A DNA stretch of 12,707 nucleotides. Origin: JBAYFX01 sp041666965 (GTDB lineage: Bacteria; Patescibacteriota; Microgenomatia; UBA12405). A program made the position numbers and the translations under genes. Location: assembly GCA_041666965.1 (NCBI GenBank), contig JBAYFX010000025.1, forward strand, positions 1 through 12,707, given 5' to 3'. Positions 1-5,005 of the stretch are shown here, piece by piece. Positions within the stretch are counted from its first letter, which is position 1; every line of letters starts with the position of its first letter. Below the pieces are notes generated by a model. That model was not told the DNA's origin. It worked only from the letters and a program-made list of their open reading frames with translations, and did no database searches.

Positions 1-11
1 AAGAGCGTAGG

Positions 12-82
12 CAGGCCCGTATGGAGTTGAACCATAAATAAAGGTTTTGGAGACCTCTGTGATACCATTTCACTACGGGCCT
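12..82 (-). tRNA. tRNA-Trp (anticodon CCA)
   Basis: Read on the minus strand, this folds as a full cloverleaf: acceptor AGGCCCG (82-76) pairs with CGGGCCT (19-13), the D arm is GTGA/TCAC, the anticodon stem is GAGGT/ACCTT with loop CTCCAAA (anticodon CCA), and the T arm is TATGG-TTCAACT-CCATA. The discriminator is G, as usual for bacterial tRNA-Trp. The 3' CCA is not encoded (CCT follows), so it must be added after transcription. The 5' end overlaps the last 10 nt of the GIY-YIG gene: tRNA nucleotides 8-10 (TAG) are that gene's stop codon. A degraded copy of the 5' half lies at 373-411. Confidence 0.93.
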
Positions 83-333
83 AAAAGACTATCTCTAAGT
101 TGCCATTTTAAGTCATTTTTTGCTTTTCCGCCAGCTTTTAGGTAACTTTCTCGCCTTCTTGCATCTCTCTCATTTATATAACACTCAAAATATACGAGTT
201 TTAAGGGTCTTCTATTTACTGTTGACTTTACCAATCCATTTTTATGTTCCAAGTATCGTAATTTTATGTTTGAAGTATAGCCCGTATAAATATTTCCATC
301 CTTAATACTTTGTAATATGTACACGTAATACAT
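73..333 (-). CDS. GIY-YIG nuclease domain protein (UPF0213/YhbQ-like)
   Basis: An 86-residue single-domain GIY-YIG endonuclease. The GIY strand is YVYIL (residues 3-7), the YIG strand reads YTG (16-18), and the expected Arg (R26), His (H30) and metal-binding Glu (E62, in RRRESYLKAG) are all present. Length and order match the stand-alone UPF0213 type, which is common and often multicopy in CPR genomes; its substrate is unknown, although relatives nick DNA as homing or repair enzymes. The ATG is preceded by a -10-like TAGAAT at 340-345, only 6 nt away, with no SD, so the mRNA may be leaderless. The last two codons and the stop lie inside tRNA-Trp, and a partial tRNA-Trp copy sits just upstream, which suggests a tRNA-targeting mobile cassette. 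Confidence 0.88.
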   Translation of the reverse strand: MYYVYILQSIKDGNIYTGYTSNIKLRYLEHKNGLVKSTVNRRPLKLVYFECYINERDARRRESYLKAGGKAKNDLKWQLRDSLLGP

Positions 334-356
334 TAATCCATTCTACTAAGGATTCG

Positions 357-411
357 CCCCGCCACAGCGGGGTTGGAGATCTCTGTGACCCCGCCGCCGC
401 GGGACGGGCCT
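357..411 (-). repeat. Degraded tRNA-Trp 5'-half copy interleaved with GC-rich palindromes
   Basis: On the minus strand, 411-404 (AGGCCCGT) repeats tRNA-Trp nucleotides 1-8 exactly. Positions 388-373 (TCACAGAGATCTCCAA) repeat the tRNA from the 3' side of the D stem to the anticodon loop with one mismatch in 16. Between them, 12 nt of the D arm are replaced by a 15-nt GC-rich palindrome. Similarity stops in the anticodon loop, just after CCAA, where a second palindrome begins (ccccgc-caca-gcgggg, 357-372). The acceptor 3' strand and T arm are absent, so this cannot be a working tRNA. It reads as a remnant or target-site duplication flanking the GIY-YIG gene. Confidence 0.6.
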
Positions 412-503
412 AGGCAAGCAATTTTACCTTATTTGTTCCCACTCATAAATCCCCCTACTCTTTCCCTCTTTTCTTTTTCTTTCTCTCCCCTTACTATTAA
501 TTC

Positions 504-1109
504 ATGAAACTACCTTCTCTTTTTAACATTTCCGTTCTCGCTTTCGTTATTTCTGTTTTTTCCCTCTCCTTTCTTCAAGTTGGTTTACAACTCAATTCAT
601 CCTCTCAAGTACTAGGCCAAACCACTCAAACCAAATCCATTGTCGCTACCCGCACTGTTCCCTGTAGCGCCCTTGAGACTTTTTACAAAGACTACTGTCC
701 TACCAAAAACATTTCCCCTATTCCTACAACTTCAGTTTGTAAAACCGGAGTTAGTAGTTTTTCAGTAGACAAAGTCTGTAACACAGGTTATTTAGTAGCC
801 TACTATGGTTGTTACGACGGTTTTTCCGGAACCTTAGGTGATGGTAAAACTTGTTACGCTTCAGATATGTGGCAAATTCTGGCCGACAAAGCCTGCTACA
901 ACCGTTCTTCCTGCTCTGTCAGGCCAACTTACGCTCCAACTCCCACTCTTGCCCCTTACCCAACCATGGCTCCTTGGCCTACTACCGGTTATGTCACGCC
1001 GACTCCCCCAATAGTCCAAATATCCATTGTCCCCACTAACAAAATAATTCAACCAACCTACAGCATTCAGCCAACTTCCGGCTACCAGCCTCCATACAAC
1101 GGTCGCTAA
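504..1109 (+). CDS. Secreted or membrane-anchored Cys-rich protein with Pro/Thr-rich tail
   Basis: A 201-residue protein of unknown function. A hydrophobic stretch at residues 10-26 acts as signal or N-terminal anchor; no clean signal-peptidase site is obvious before about residue 38. The middle part (54-137) holds eight cysteines (54, 65, 79, 92, 103, 117, 131, 137), which could make four disulfides and so fits an extracytoplasmic location. Residues 141-196 are a low-complexity Pro/Thr/Tyr-rich spacer with PTPTL/PYPTM-like units, typical of extended wall-spanning or glycosylated tails. No SD is visible; a -10-like TACTAT (492-497) lies 6 nt before the ATG. A terminator follows at 1126-1152. 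I do not recognise the family. Confidence 0.75.
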   Translation: MKLPSLFNISVLAFVISVFSLSFLQVGLQLNSSSQVLGQTTQTKSIVATRTVPCSALETFYKDYCPTKNISPIPTTSVCKTGVSSFSVDKVCNTGYLVAYYGCYDGFSGTLGDGKTCYASDMWQILADKACYNRSSCSVRPTYAPTPTLAPYPTMAPWPTTGYVTPTPPIVQISIVPTNKIIQPTYSIQPTSGYQPPYNGR

Positions 1110-1125
1110 ACCTACTCAAAACTTT

Positions 1126-1152
1126 AAAACCCCGCAAAATGCGGGGTTTTTT
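1126..1152. terminator. Intrinsic terminator (bidirectional)
   Basis: A 10-bp stem aaaaccccgc (1126-1135) / gcggggtttt (1141-1150) with loop aaaat, followed by T residues to 1152. The stem has A's on its left side, so the minus-strand transcript also ends in a U-rich run. It sits between the convergent 504-1109 gene and tRNA-Ala and probably serves both. Confidence 0.9.
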
Positions 1153-1176
1153 GTACTTTCTCAATATTTTTTGAAG

Positions 1177-1249
1177 TGGACCCAAGGGGACTCGAACCCC
1201 TGACCTTCCCCATGCCATGGGGACGCGCTACCAACTACGCTATGGGCCC
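1177..1249 (-). tRNA. tRNA-Ala (anticodon GGC)
   Basis: A 73-nt cloverleaf on the minus strand: acceptor GGGCCCA pairs with TGGGTCC, including the G3-U70 wobble that is the alanine identity element. D arm GCGT/GCGC with GG in the loop; anticodon stem TCCCC/GGGGA with loop ATGGCAT (anticodon GGC); T arm AGGGG-TTCGAGT-CCCCT; discriminator A. CCA is not encoded. Its own promoter lies at 1260-1288. Confidence 0.96.
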
Positions 1250-1259
1250 AGTGTCTTTG

Positions 1260-1288
1260 ATTATAACCATTAGTTCACCCTACTTCAA
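1260..1288 (-). promoter_or_regulatory. Promoter of tRNA-Ala
   Basis: On the minus strand, TTGAAG (1288-1283), a 17-nt spacer and a perfect TATAAT (1265-1260), about 10 nt before the tRNA 5' end. The -35 box overlaps the TGA stop codon (1285-1287) of the upstream gene. Confidence 0.8.
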
Positions 1289-1656
1289 TCCTTCCACCAT
1301 TGCCTCAATAATATATTTGTCCTCGGGTTAAAAACTCCAAGTACTCTCATACTCTTATCCAAACTTTCCACTCTTGCCAGCTCACCAATCGGAGACACCA
1401 ATGTTATCCCTCTATATTTTTCTACATTAGCATAAGCCATACCTAAAGCCAATTGATACTCCCAAAATCCAACTAACGCTTGTTCACAATAATCTGGAAC
1501 AAAAGTTCTCCTGACCATCCTTCCCAATTCCCCTATTAACCCGGGAACTATGGGTAAAGAAACCCGGTTTGTTCTAAGAAGCACCGGTGAATTTACCTCT
1601 CTAAACTCACCCAATCCCCCGTCCCAAATGTCCACTTTTGATACATATTTTCCCAT
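1285..1656 (-). CDS. Hypothetical protein
   Basis: A 123-residue protein that I do not recognise. It has no signal peptide or membrane segment and a single Cys; the C-terminal half (residues 60-123) looks like an alpha/beta domain, ending in WWKD. The ATG is preceded on the minus strand by TGTTAAAAT (1672-1664), an extended -10, with 7 nt between the box and the start codon and no SD, so a leaderless mRNA is likely. The same arrangement precedes the next gene upstream (1740-2027). The TGA stop lies inside the tRNA-Ala promoter. It stands in an 80%-coding AT-rich neighbourhood and keeps an open frame, but the lack of recognisable homology limits confidence. Confidence 0.65.
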   Translation of the reverse strand: MGKYVSKVDIWDGGLGEFREVNSPVLLRTNRVSLPIVPGLIGELGRMVRRTFVPDYCEQALVGFWEYQLALGMAYANVEKYRGITLVSPIGELARVESLDKSMRVLGVFNPRTNILLRQWWKD

Positions 1657-1663
1657 TTGCCCG

Positions 1664-1698
1664 ATTTTAACACATATAAACTAAGTATTAATAATACT
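1664..1698 (-). promoter_or_regulatory. Extended -10 and nearby palindrome upstream of 1285-1656
   Basis: TGTTAAAAT (minus strand, 1672-1664) is an extended -10 element 7 nt from the ATG. The expected -35 position (about 1687-1692) falls inside the palindrome AGTATT-aat-AATACT (1684-1698), a possible operator. No good -35 hexamer is visible. Confidence 0.45.
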
Positions 1699-1739
1699 AA
1701 TCAGTTACCAGTTTAAGCTAGTTTTCAAGTTTTTTTATC

Positions 1740-2027
1740 TCACCCATTTCCCCACTCGCCAACAACTTTTCTCACCTCTGGGCTTTTTGGATCTAACCAA
1801 TCAGTCTGTCGAACCATAACCGAGGACCATTCTGCAACTTCCGCCTTCCCCCATTCATGACCGTAATATTCACCTGTTTTTTTGCTAAAACCAACTCTGC
1901 CATAAACTTTCACACCCTCACCATTCTCTACCAACATGAATTCCCAAGGTTCAGTCCCGACCATTACAAATAATGAACCAATCCTTAATTCTCCTAAATG
2001 TTTAGTATTTAATTCAACAATTGCCAT
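1740..2027 (-). CDS. Hypothetical protein
   Basis: A 95-residue soluble protein that I do not recognise. It is rich in Trp, Glu, Val and Gly, with alternating hydrophobic runs (residues 15-50) suggesting a small beta-rich domain followed by a helical C-terminus. There is no signal peptide, no membrane segment and no cysteine. The ATG is preceded by TGTTAAAAT (2043-2035) at exactly 7 nt, the same box and distance as the 1285-1656 gene, so a leaderless transcript is likely and the two may be co-regulated. Its promoter region is shared with the divergent GalU gene: its -10 occupies the place expected for the GalU -35. Confidence 0.65.
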   Translation of the reverse strand: MAIVELNTKHLGELRIGSLFVMVGTEPWEFMLVENGEGVKVYGRVGFSKKTGEYYGHEWGKAEVAEWSSVMVRQTDWLDPKSPEVRKVVGEWGNG

Positions 2028-2034
2028 TTACCGG

Positions 2035-2064
2035 ATTTTAACATACCCATATCTTGTCTATAAT
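2035..2064. promoter_or_regulatory. Overlapping divergent promoters (1740-2027 gene and galU)
   Basis: Plus strand: TATAAT at 2059-2064, 9 nt before the GalU ATG, with only a poor -35. Minus strand: extended -10 TGTTAAAAT (2043-2035), 7 nt before the start of the 1740-2027 gene. The 46-nt gap leaves almost no 5' UTR for either gene. Confidence 0.6.
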
Positions 2065-2073
2065 TAACCCACT

Positions 2074-2937
2074 ATGCCAATAACCAAAGCTATTGTTCCT
2101 TGTGGTGGTTTCTCCACTCGCTTCCTACCTACTGTTAAAACCTACGCCAAACAACTGGTTCCCATTCTTAATCGGCCACAAATTCATTGGGTTTTAGAAG
2201 AACTTGTTGGTGCTGGAATTACCGATATTTTAATAATTCACCGGGAAAATGAAGAGTCCCTAGTTAAACATTTTTCGCCTGACATTGAGTTAAACAAATA
2301 CCTGGAATCCACTGGTAAACAATCAGCTATGGCCGGACTTGATAATATTTTATCCCACGCCCACCTCACTTTCCGCCCTCAAACCAAAGCTCACCCTTAT
2401 GGTAACGGAGTTCCTCTTCTCATCGGTAAAGATTTTGTCGGCTCCGATCCTTTTCTTTATATGTGGGGAGACGATTTAACCATTGAGGACAATCCTGGTG
2501 CTTTTCTAAAAAGTGCCATGGCCCTCTTTAATCAATACCAACCAGCCATGGTTGAATGTGTTCAAGCAGTCCCTTGGGAAGAAGTTCACAAATACGGCAC
2601 GGTTAAATATATTGATGATCCTAAATACCCCAACCGAATTAACGGTCTGGTTGAAAAAGTTCCCCGGGACCAAGCTCCCAGCAATATAATTCAAGCTGGT
2701 CGGTTTGTTTGTACTCAAAAAGTTATCGAAGCGCTCGAAAAAACCTCCGTTAGAGCCGGTGAATTATGGTTAGCCGATGCTGTTAATTGGCTCTCCCAAA
2801 ACGATGTAGTAATAACCCACAATTACCAAGAGAACAACGCCCTCTGGCACACCACTGGAGATCCTTTAAATTGGTTTAAAGCCAATCTATTACTAGCCAA
2901 AACCCATCCCGATTTCTCCTCAGCTTTAGCCCCCTAG
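2074..2937 (+). CDS. galU: UTP-glucose-1-phosphate uridylyltransferase (GalU family)
   Basis: 287 residues, the usual GalU length. The enzyme makes UDP-glucose from UTP and glucose 1-phosphate in the cytoplasm, feeding envelope glycans. The N-terminal nucleotide-binding loop is present as PCGGFSTRFLPTVKTYAKQ (9-27), with the G-x-G-T-R signature altered to GGFSTR and the conserved Lys at 26. The metal-binding acidic pair is WGDD (131-134), the sugar-binding VEK is at 193-195, GELWLADAV (229-237) corresponds to GEIQLTDAI, and the C-terminal TGDPLNWFKA (261-270) corresponds to the GD-K-GY-KA motif. The ATG lies 9 nt after TATAAT, so the mRNA is probably leaderless. The divergences (FSTR, PYGNGVP instead of GLGHAV) mean a related nucleotidylyltransferase specificity is possible. 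Confidence 0.85.
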   Translation: MPITKAIVPCGGFSTRFLPTVKTYAKQLVPILNRPQIHWVLEELVGAGITDILIIHRENEESLVKHFSPDIELNKYLESTGKQSAMAGLDNILSHAHLTFRPQTKAHPYGNGVPLLIGKDFVGSDPFLYMWGDDLTIEDNPGAFLKSAMALFNQYQPAMVECVQAVPWEEVHKYGTVKYIDDPKYPNRINGLVEKVPRDQAPSNIIQAGRFVCTQKVIEALEKTSVRAGELWLADAVNWLSQNDVVITHNYQENNALWHTTGDPLNWFKANLLLAKTHPDFSSALAP

Positions 2938-2943
2938 CATCTC

Positions 2944-3393
2944 CTACCCATTTGCTCTTCCCCAATTCCGCCGCTCACCCGGCACACCATATAACCGTTG
3001 TACTAAACAACCTCCTATTACTCTTGCCACCGCAATATTTACTAACTCTCCGTAGCTTTCCGCTCTTGCTATTAATGCTATGGCGGTATGGTGGTGCTCC
3101 CGTGCCAACTCAAAATTACCATTTGCTCGGAATACTAGTTCACACATCAAATGTCCTAACCCATGATAACCATCAGGAACTGGCACCCTGTTGGCTTGGT
3201 TATTAATTTCTCTTCTGGACGGTTGAAAATTTTCTCCACCAATAACAAAAGACGTCCCTCTGGCAGATTTGGGTATTACATGATGTCTTTTTAATTTATC
3301 CTCTGTTACCCCGTAAAGTTCTATCGCACCCTCAGTCATAGCTTGTTTTAATGTTATTCTTGGTCCATACCTAACTTTATCTTCTTTTCTCAA
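2944..3393 (-). CDS. HNH-like (HHxIP) protein, possible nuclease
   Basis: A 149-residue cytoplasmic protein. The core has an HNH-like order: KRHHVIPKS (residues 35-43, H37/H38), an Asn in a turn (N68, in ANRVPVP), then YHGLGH (76-81, H77 and H81). HHxIPxS...N-x-VP...H...H is typical of small HNH/endonuclease-VII-like domains; the zinc-binding Cys pairs of many HNH enzymes are absent. The C-terminal part (90-149) is helical, with HHH at 100-102. The best start is TTG at 3391-3393: TTGAAA (3431-3426), a 17-nt spacer and TATTAA (3408-3403) place transcription start about 2-3 nt before it. The alternative is ATG at residue 19. It converges on GalU with only 6 nt between the genes and no terminator. 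Confidence 0.6.
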   Translation of the reverse strand: MRKEDKVRYGPRITLKQAMTEGAIELYGVTEDKLKRHHVIPKSARGTSFVIGGENFQPSRREINNQANRVPVPDGYHGLGHLMCELVFRANGNFELAREHHHTAIALIARAESYGELVNIAVARVIGGCLVQRLYGVPGERRNWGRANG

Positions 3394-3402
3394 TCTACAT
3401 TA

Positions 3403-3431
3403 TTAATAAAATTATTGGCTACTTCTTTCAA
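3403..3431 (-). promoter_or_regulatory. Promoter of the HNH-like gene
   Basis: TTGAAA-17-TATTAA on the minus strand, with the -10 box 9 nt from the TTG start codon. This supports TTG as start and a leaderless mRNA. Confidence 0.5.
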
Positions 3432-3473
3432 CCCATATCTTTAATTCTTACTTTCTTGTTAGACTATTATTAC

Positions 3474-3498
3474 CGCTAAATTCTGAGTGCAATTAGCG
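3474..3498. other. Inverted repeat CGCTAA / TTAGCG
   Basis: CGCTAA (3474-3479) and TTAGCG (3493-3498) separated by 13 nt, in the 226-nt gap between divergent genes. It could be an operator or an old terminator arm. The rest of this gap holds the two promoters and a GC-rich imperfect palindrome (3516-3530). Confidence 0.35.
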
Positions 3499-3560
3499 TT
3501 ATAAATAACCCGAAGTCCGCCTGTGGCAGATTAAATAATGTGTTTACCTAACAAGTAACT

Positions 3561-3589
3561 TTGACTTCTACCCCACTTCGTCCTATAAT
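3561..3589 (+). promoter_or_regulatory. Promoter of the LPKTG protein gene
   Basis: TTGACT (3561-3566), a 17-nt spacer and TATAAT (3584-3589), close to the sigma-70 consensus. It gives a leader of about 24 nt containing AGGTGG (3611-3616) as SD, 3 nt before the ATG. Unlike most genes here, this one has a normal leader. Confidence 0.85.
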
Positions 3590-3619
3590 ACCCTTCAATT
3601 ACACATTAGCAGGTGGAAT

Positions 3620-4222
3620 ATGAAAACAAAATTACTTTTAGTCCTGTTTGCTTTATTGTTTGTCGCCGTCTCCCCTATTTTGGCCGAAGACGAAATCCGT
3701 AAGCTCGAAGTCAACCTTAAAGCCAAGGGCATGACCCAGCTTAATTGGTACGATAATTTGGATAGTTCCAATATTATTTTTGCCCCTGGTGACAAATTCC
3801 AACTTCAGGTCACCGTCAAAAACTTGGGTAACCGTAACCAAACTTGGGTTCAGTTAACTCCCAAGCTACCTGCTTCTGTTACCTCCGATTCTTCACTTAG
3901 CTTCAATATCCCCCAGATTGCGGCCAATCAGGATTACCAAAAAACAGTTACTTTAACTGTGGCAGATAAAAGCAAGATCCAAAAGATTCTAGCTAAAAAC
4001 GATTTAAACGTAACTGCTAAGTCCGAAGTCGGTACTCAAGCAACCGACAGCTTATATTTCTATACCGGTAACGGTACTTTGGGTACTGGTTCAACCTCAG
4101 TTGGTTCTACCTCCCCCACTCTGCCTAAAACCGGACCTGAAGGTATGCTCTTAGGAACTCTCCTAAGCTTAGGTGGCGCCTTTGGCGCTTTCCGCTTGCG
4201 CAAAGCCGCTCGTGGTTACTAA
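3620..4222 (+). CDS. Secreted LPKTG-anchored surface protein with CARDB/DUF11-like beta domain
   Basis: A 200-residue predicted wall- or surface-anchored protein. It has a clean signal peptide (1-22, cleavage after ILA before EDE), a beta-sandwich domain at about 30-148 with the PGDKFQLQVTVKNLGN signature (56-71) of CARDB/DUF11-like extracellular folds, a Gly/Ser/Thr linker (150-166), and a C-terminal sortase signal: LPKTG at 168-172, a hydrophobic segment at 175-191 and a basic RLRKAAR tail. A sortase would cut between T171 and G172; none is encoded here. The gene has a consensus-like promoter, an SD and a strong terminator as a single-gene unit, and regular codon use, which suggest high expression. 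The beta domain's partner is unknown. Confidence 0.85.
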   Translation: MKTKLLLVLFALLFVAVSPILAEDEIRKLEVNLKAKGMTQLNWYDNLDSSNIIFAPGDKFQLQVTVKNLGNRNQTWVQLTPKLPASVTSDSSLSFNIPQIAANQDYQKTVTLTVADKSKIQKILAKNDLNVTAKSEVGTQATDSLYFYTGNGTLGTGSTSVGSTSPTLPKTGPEGMLLGTLLSLGGAFGAFRLRKAARGY

Positions 4223-4250
4223 ACAGTAATACGAGTTAAATTAACTCTCA

Positions 4251-4278
4251 ATCCCCCCGAAAATTCGGGGGGATTTTT
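4251..4278 (+). terminator. Intrinsic terminator of the LPKTG protein gene
   Basis: A 10-bp stem atccccccga (4251-4260) / tcggggggat (4265-4274) with loop aaat and a T tract (4274-4278, continuing gtttt). Confidence 0.92.
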
Positions 4279-4282
4279 GTTT

Positions 4283-4535
4283 TAGGTAACCCTCTGCTCC
4301 TTACACATACTCATTTCTTCTCCTTTCTTTAATCTCTTTCTACATTATTCAGTTATTCATAAACAGTATATACAAACTGTTTTCTTTATAGGCTTATTAT
4401 TAATTACAAATATAATATTGACCTATAGTTTTTATAACACTTTCAAATATTCCCTATCTTATCTTTATACACTATCCTTAGATATTTTAAAGATTGGTGA
4501 TTGGAGATTAACTATTTGTATTAGTATCCTATAAC
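4283..4535. other. AT-rich gene-free stretch
   Basis: About 250 nt with no credible ORF. The only structure seen is the inverted repeat AAACAGT (4361-4367) / ACTGTTT (4376-4382) with an 8-nt loop, followed by a pyrimidine run; it could be a weak terminator or operator. The remainder looks like plain AT-rich spacer upstream of the small RNA promoter. Confidence 0.5.
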
Positions 4536-4563
4536 TTGACAAATGGTAAAAGAGATATATAAT
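4536..4563 (+). promoter_or_regulatory. Consensus promoter of the small RNA
   Basis: A perfect TTGACA (4536-4541), a 16-nt spacer and a perfect TATAAT (4558-4563), the strongest promoter in the window. No real gene starts behind it; transcription should begin near 4570. Confidence 0.85.
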
Positions 4564-4569
4564 ATAGGT

Positions 4570-4740
4570 CAGATCATTAACAACCAGTGTTTGAAACCAA
4601 AAGAGAATAAGGAGTTGGGTGGCTCCTCGTCATTTCAACCCCTTATCTCTTTTGGCTTTAAGCCAAAAAAAACCAATGATTCAAATAACCGTCAAAACCG
4701 TAAGCAGACTCTGCCTATCTTTTGGCGGTTATTTTTTTAA
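4570..4740 (+). ncRNA. Structured small RNA, family not recognised
   Basis: About 170 nt between a consensus promoter and a strong terminator, with no convincing ORF. Possible helices: P1 4572-4578/4675-4681 (7 bp); a long P2 in which 4597-4605 pairs with 4647-4655, 4607-4612 with 4641-4646 and 4614-4617 with 4636-4639, interrupted by one bulged A and an A-C mismatch; and a 14-bp terminator stem 4684-4697/4720-4733 capped by gcag-act-ctgc, then seven T's. The strand CTTTTGG (4649-4655) can instead pair with GCCAAAA (4662-4668), so two folds compete. The P2 loop carries GGCTCCTCG, resembling the anti-SD. The conserved SRP RNA, RNase P RNA and tmRNA motifs were looked for and not found. 6S-like, regulatory or novel remain open. 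Confidence 0.7.
4684..4738 (+). terminator. Intrinsic terminator of the small RNA
   Basis: A 14-bp stem (4684-4697 with 4720-4733, one T-G wobble), an inner hairpin 4704-4707/4711-4714, and a run of seven T's ending at 4738. Confidence 0.9.
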
Positions 4741-4801
4741 TCGCCAAGCAGGAATCTAATTTCTAGACATCGCGTCTAGCCAATTGGACAGCCTGCCCGC
4801 C
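4741..4801 (-). other. tRNA-like remnant or structured element
   Basis: On the minus strand the first two thirds resemble a tRNA: GGCGGGC, then a D-arm-like TGTC-CAATTGGCTA-GACG. The T arm and a matching 3' acceptor strand are missing and no normal anticodon stem forms, so it is not a functional tRNA. It also contains the perfect inverted repeat ctagac-atcgc-gtctag (4763-4779) inside gcagg/cctgc arms. It could be a decayed tRNA left by an integration event, or an unrelated hairpin. Confidence 0.35.
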
Positions 4802-4857
4802 ATAATGCGAAATTTATTTCGCTTTAGGCGTGGCTCTTTTACAGTTTGCTTGCTTTG

Positions 4858-4881
4858 ATTGGTAAAAGTAATTTTGCCAAT
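4858..4881. other. 10-bp hairpin in the gene-free region
   Basis: attggtaaaa (4858-4867) / ttttgccaat (4872-4881) with loop gtaa and one T-G wobble; a smaller hairpin gcgaaa-ttta-tttcgc lies at about 4807-4822. No T tract follows. The stretch 4741-5005 has no credible gene; a -10-like GATAAT at 4949-4954 may start the transcript of the 5006-5752 pair. Confidence 0.4.
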
Positions 4882-5005
4882 CTTCTCTCTCAATTGTTGG
4901 TAAAGGCAAAGGCAACCTTCTTTTGGAGTAGGAAGACCCAATCTAGCGGATAATCTATTTGTCCCCTAGCCTGGGTTTTTCTACATCATAAGGGAGGTAA
5001 AGGAA

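Noticed and set aside
4691..4720. SRP (4.5S) RNA-like segment with AAGCAG and CTGCC
   Set aside because: The GGUCAGG and GGAA tetraloop of the SRP hairpin are absent, and this part is the terminator loop.
4543..4740. 65-codon plus-strand ORF
   Set aside because: Its ATG lies inside the small RNA promoter, it has no SD, and its 3' end is the terminator hairpin; the region is explained by structured RNA.
4756..4941. 61-codon minus-strand ORF with TTG start
   Set aside because: No SD, no recognised motif, no good promoter, and it runs through several hairpins and the tRNA-like sequence.
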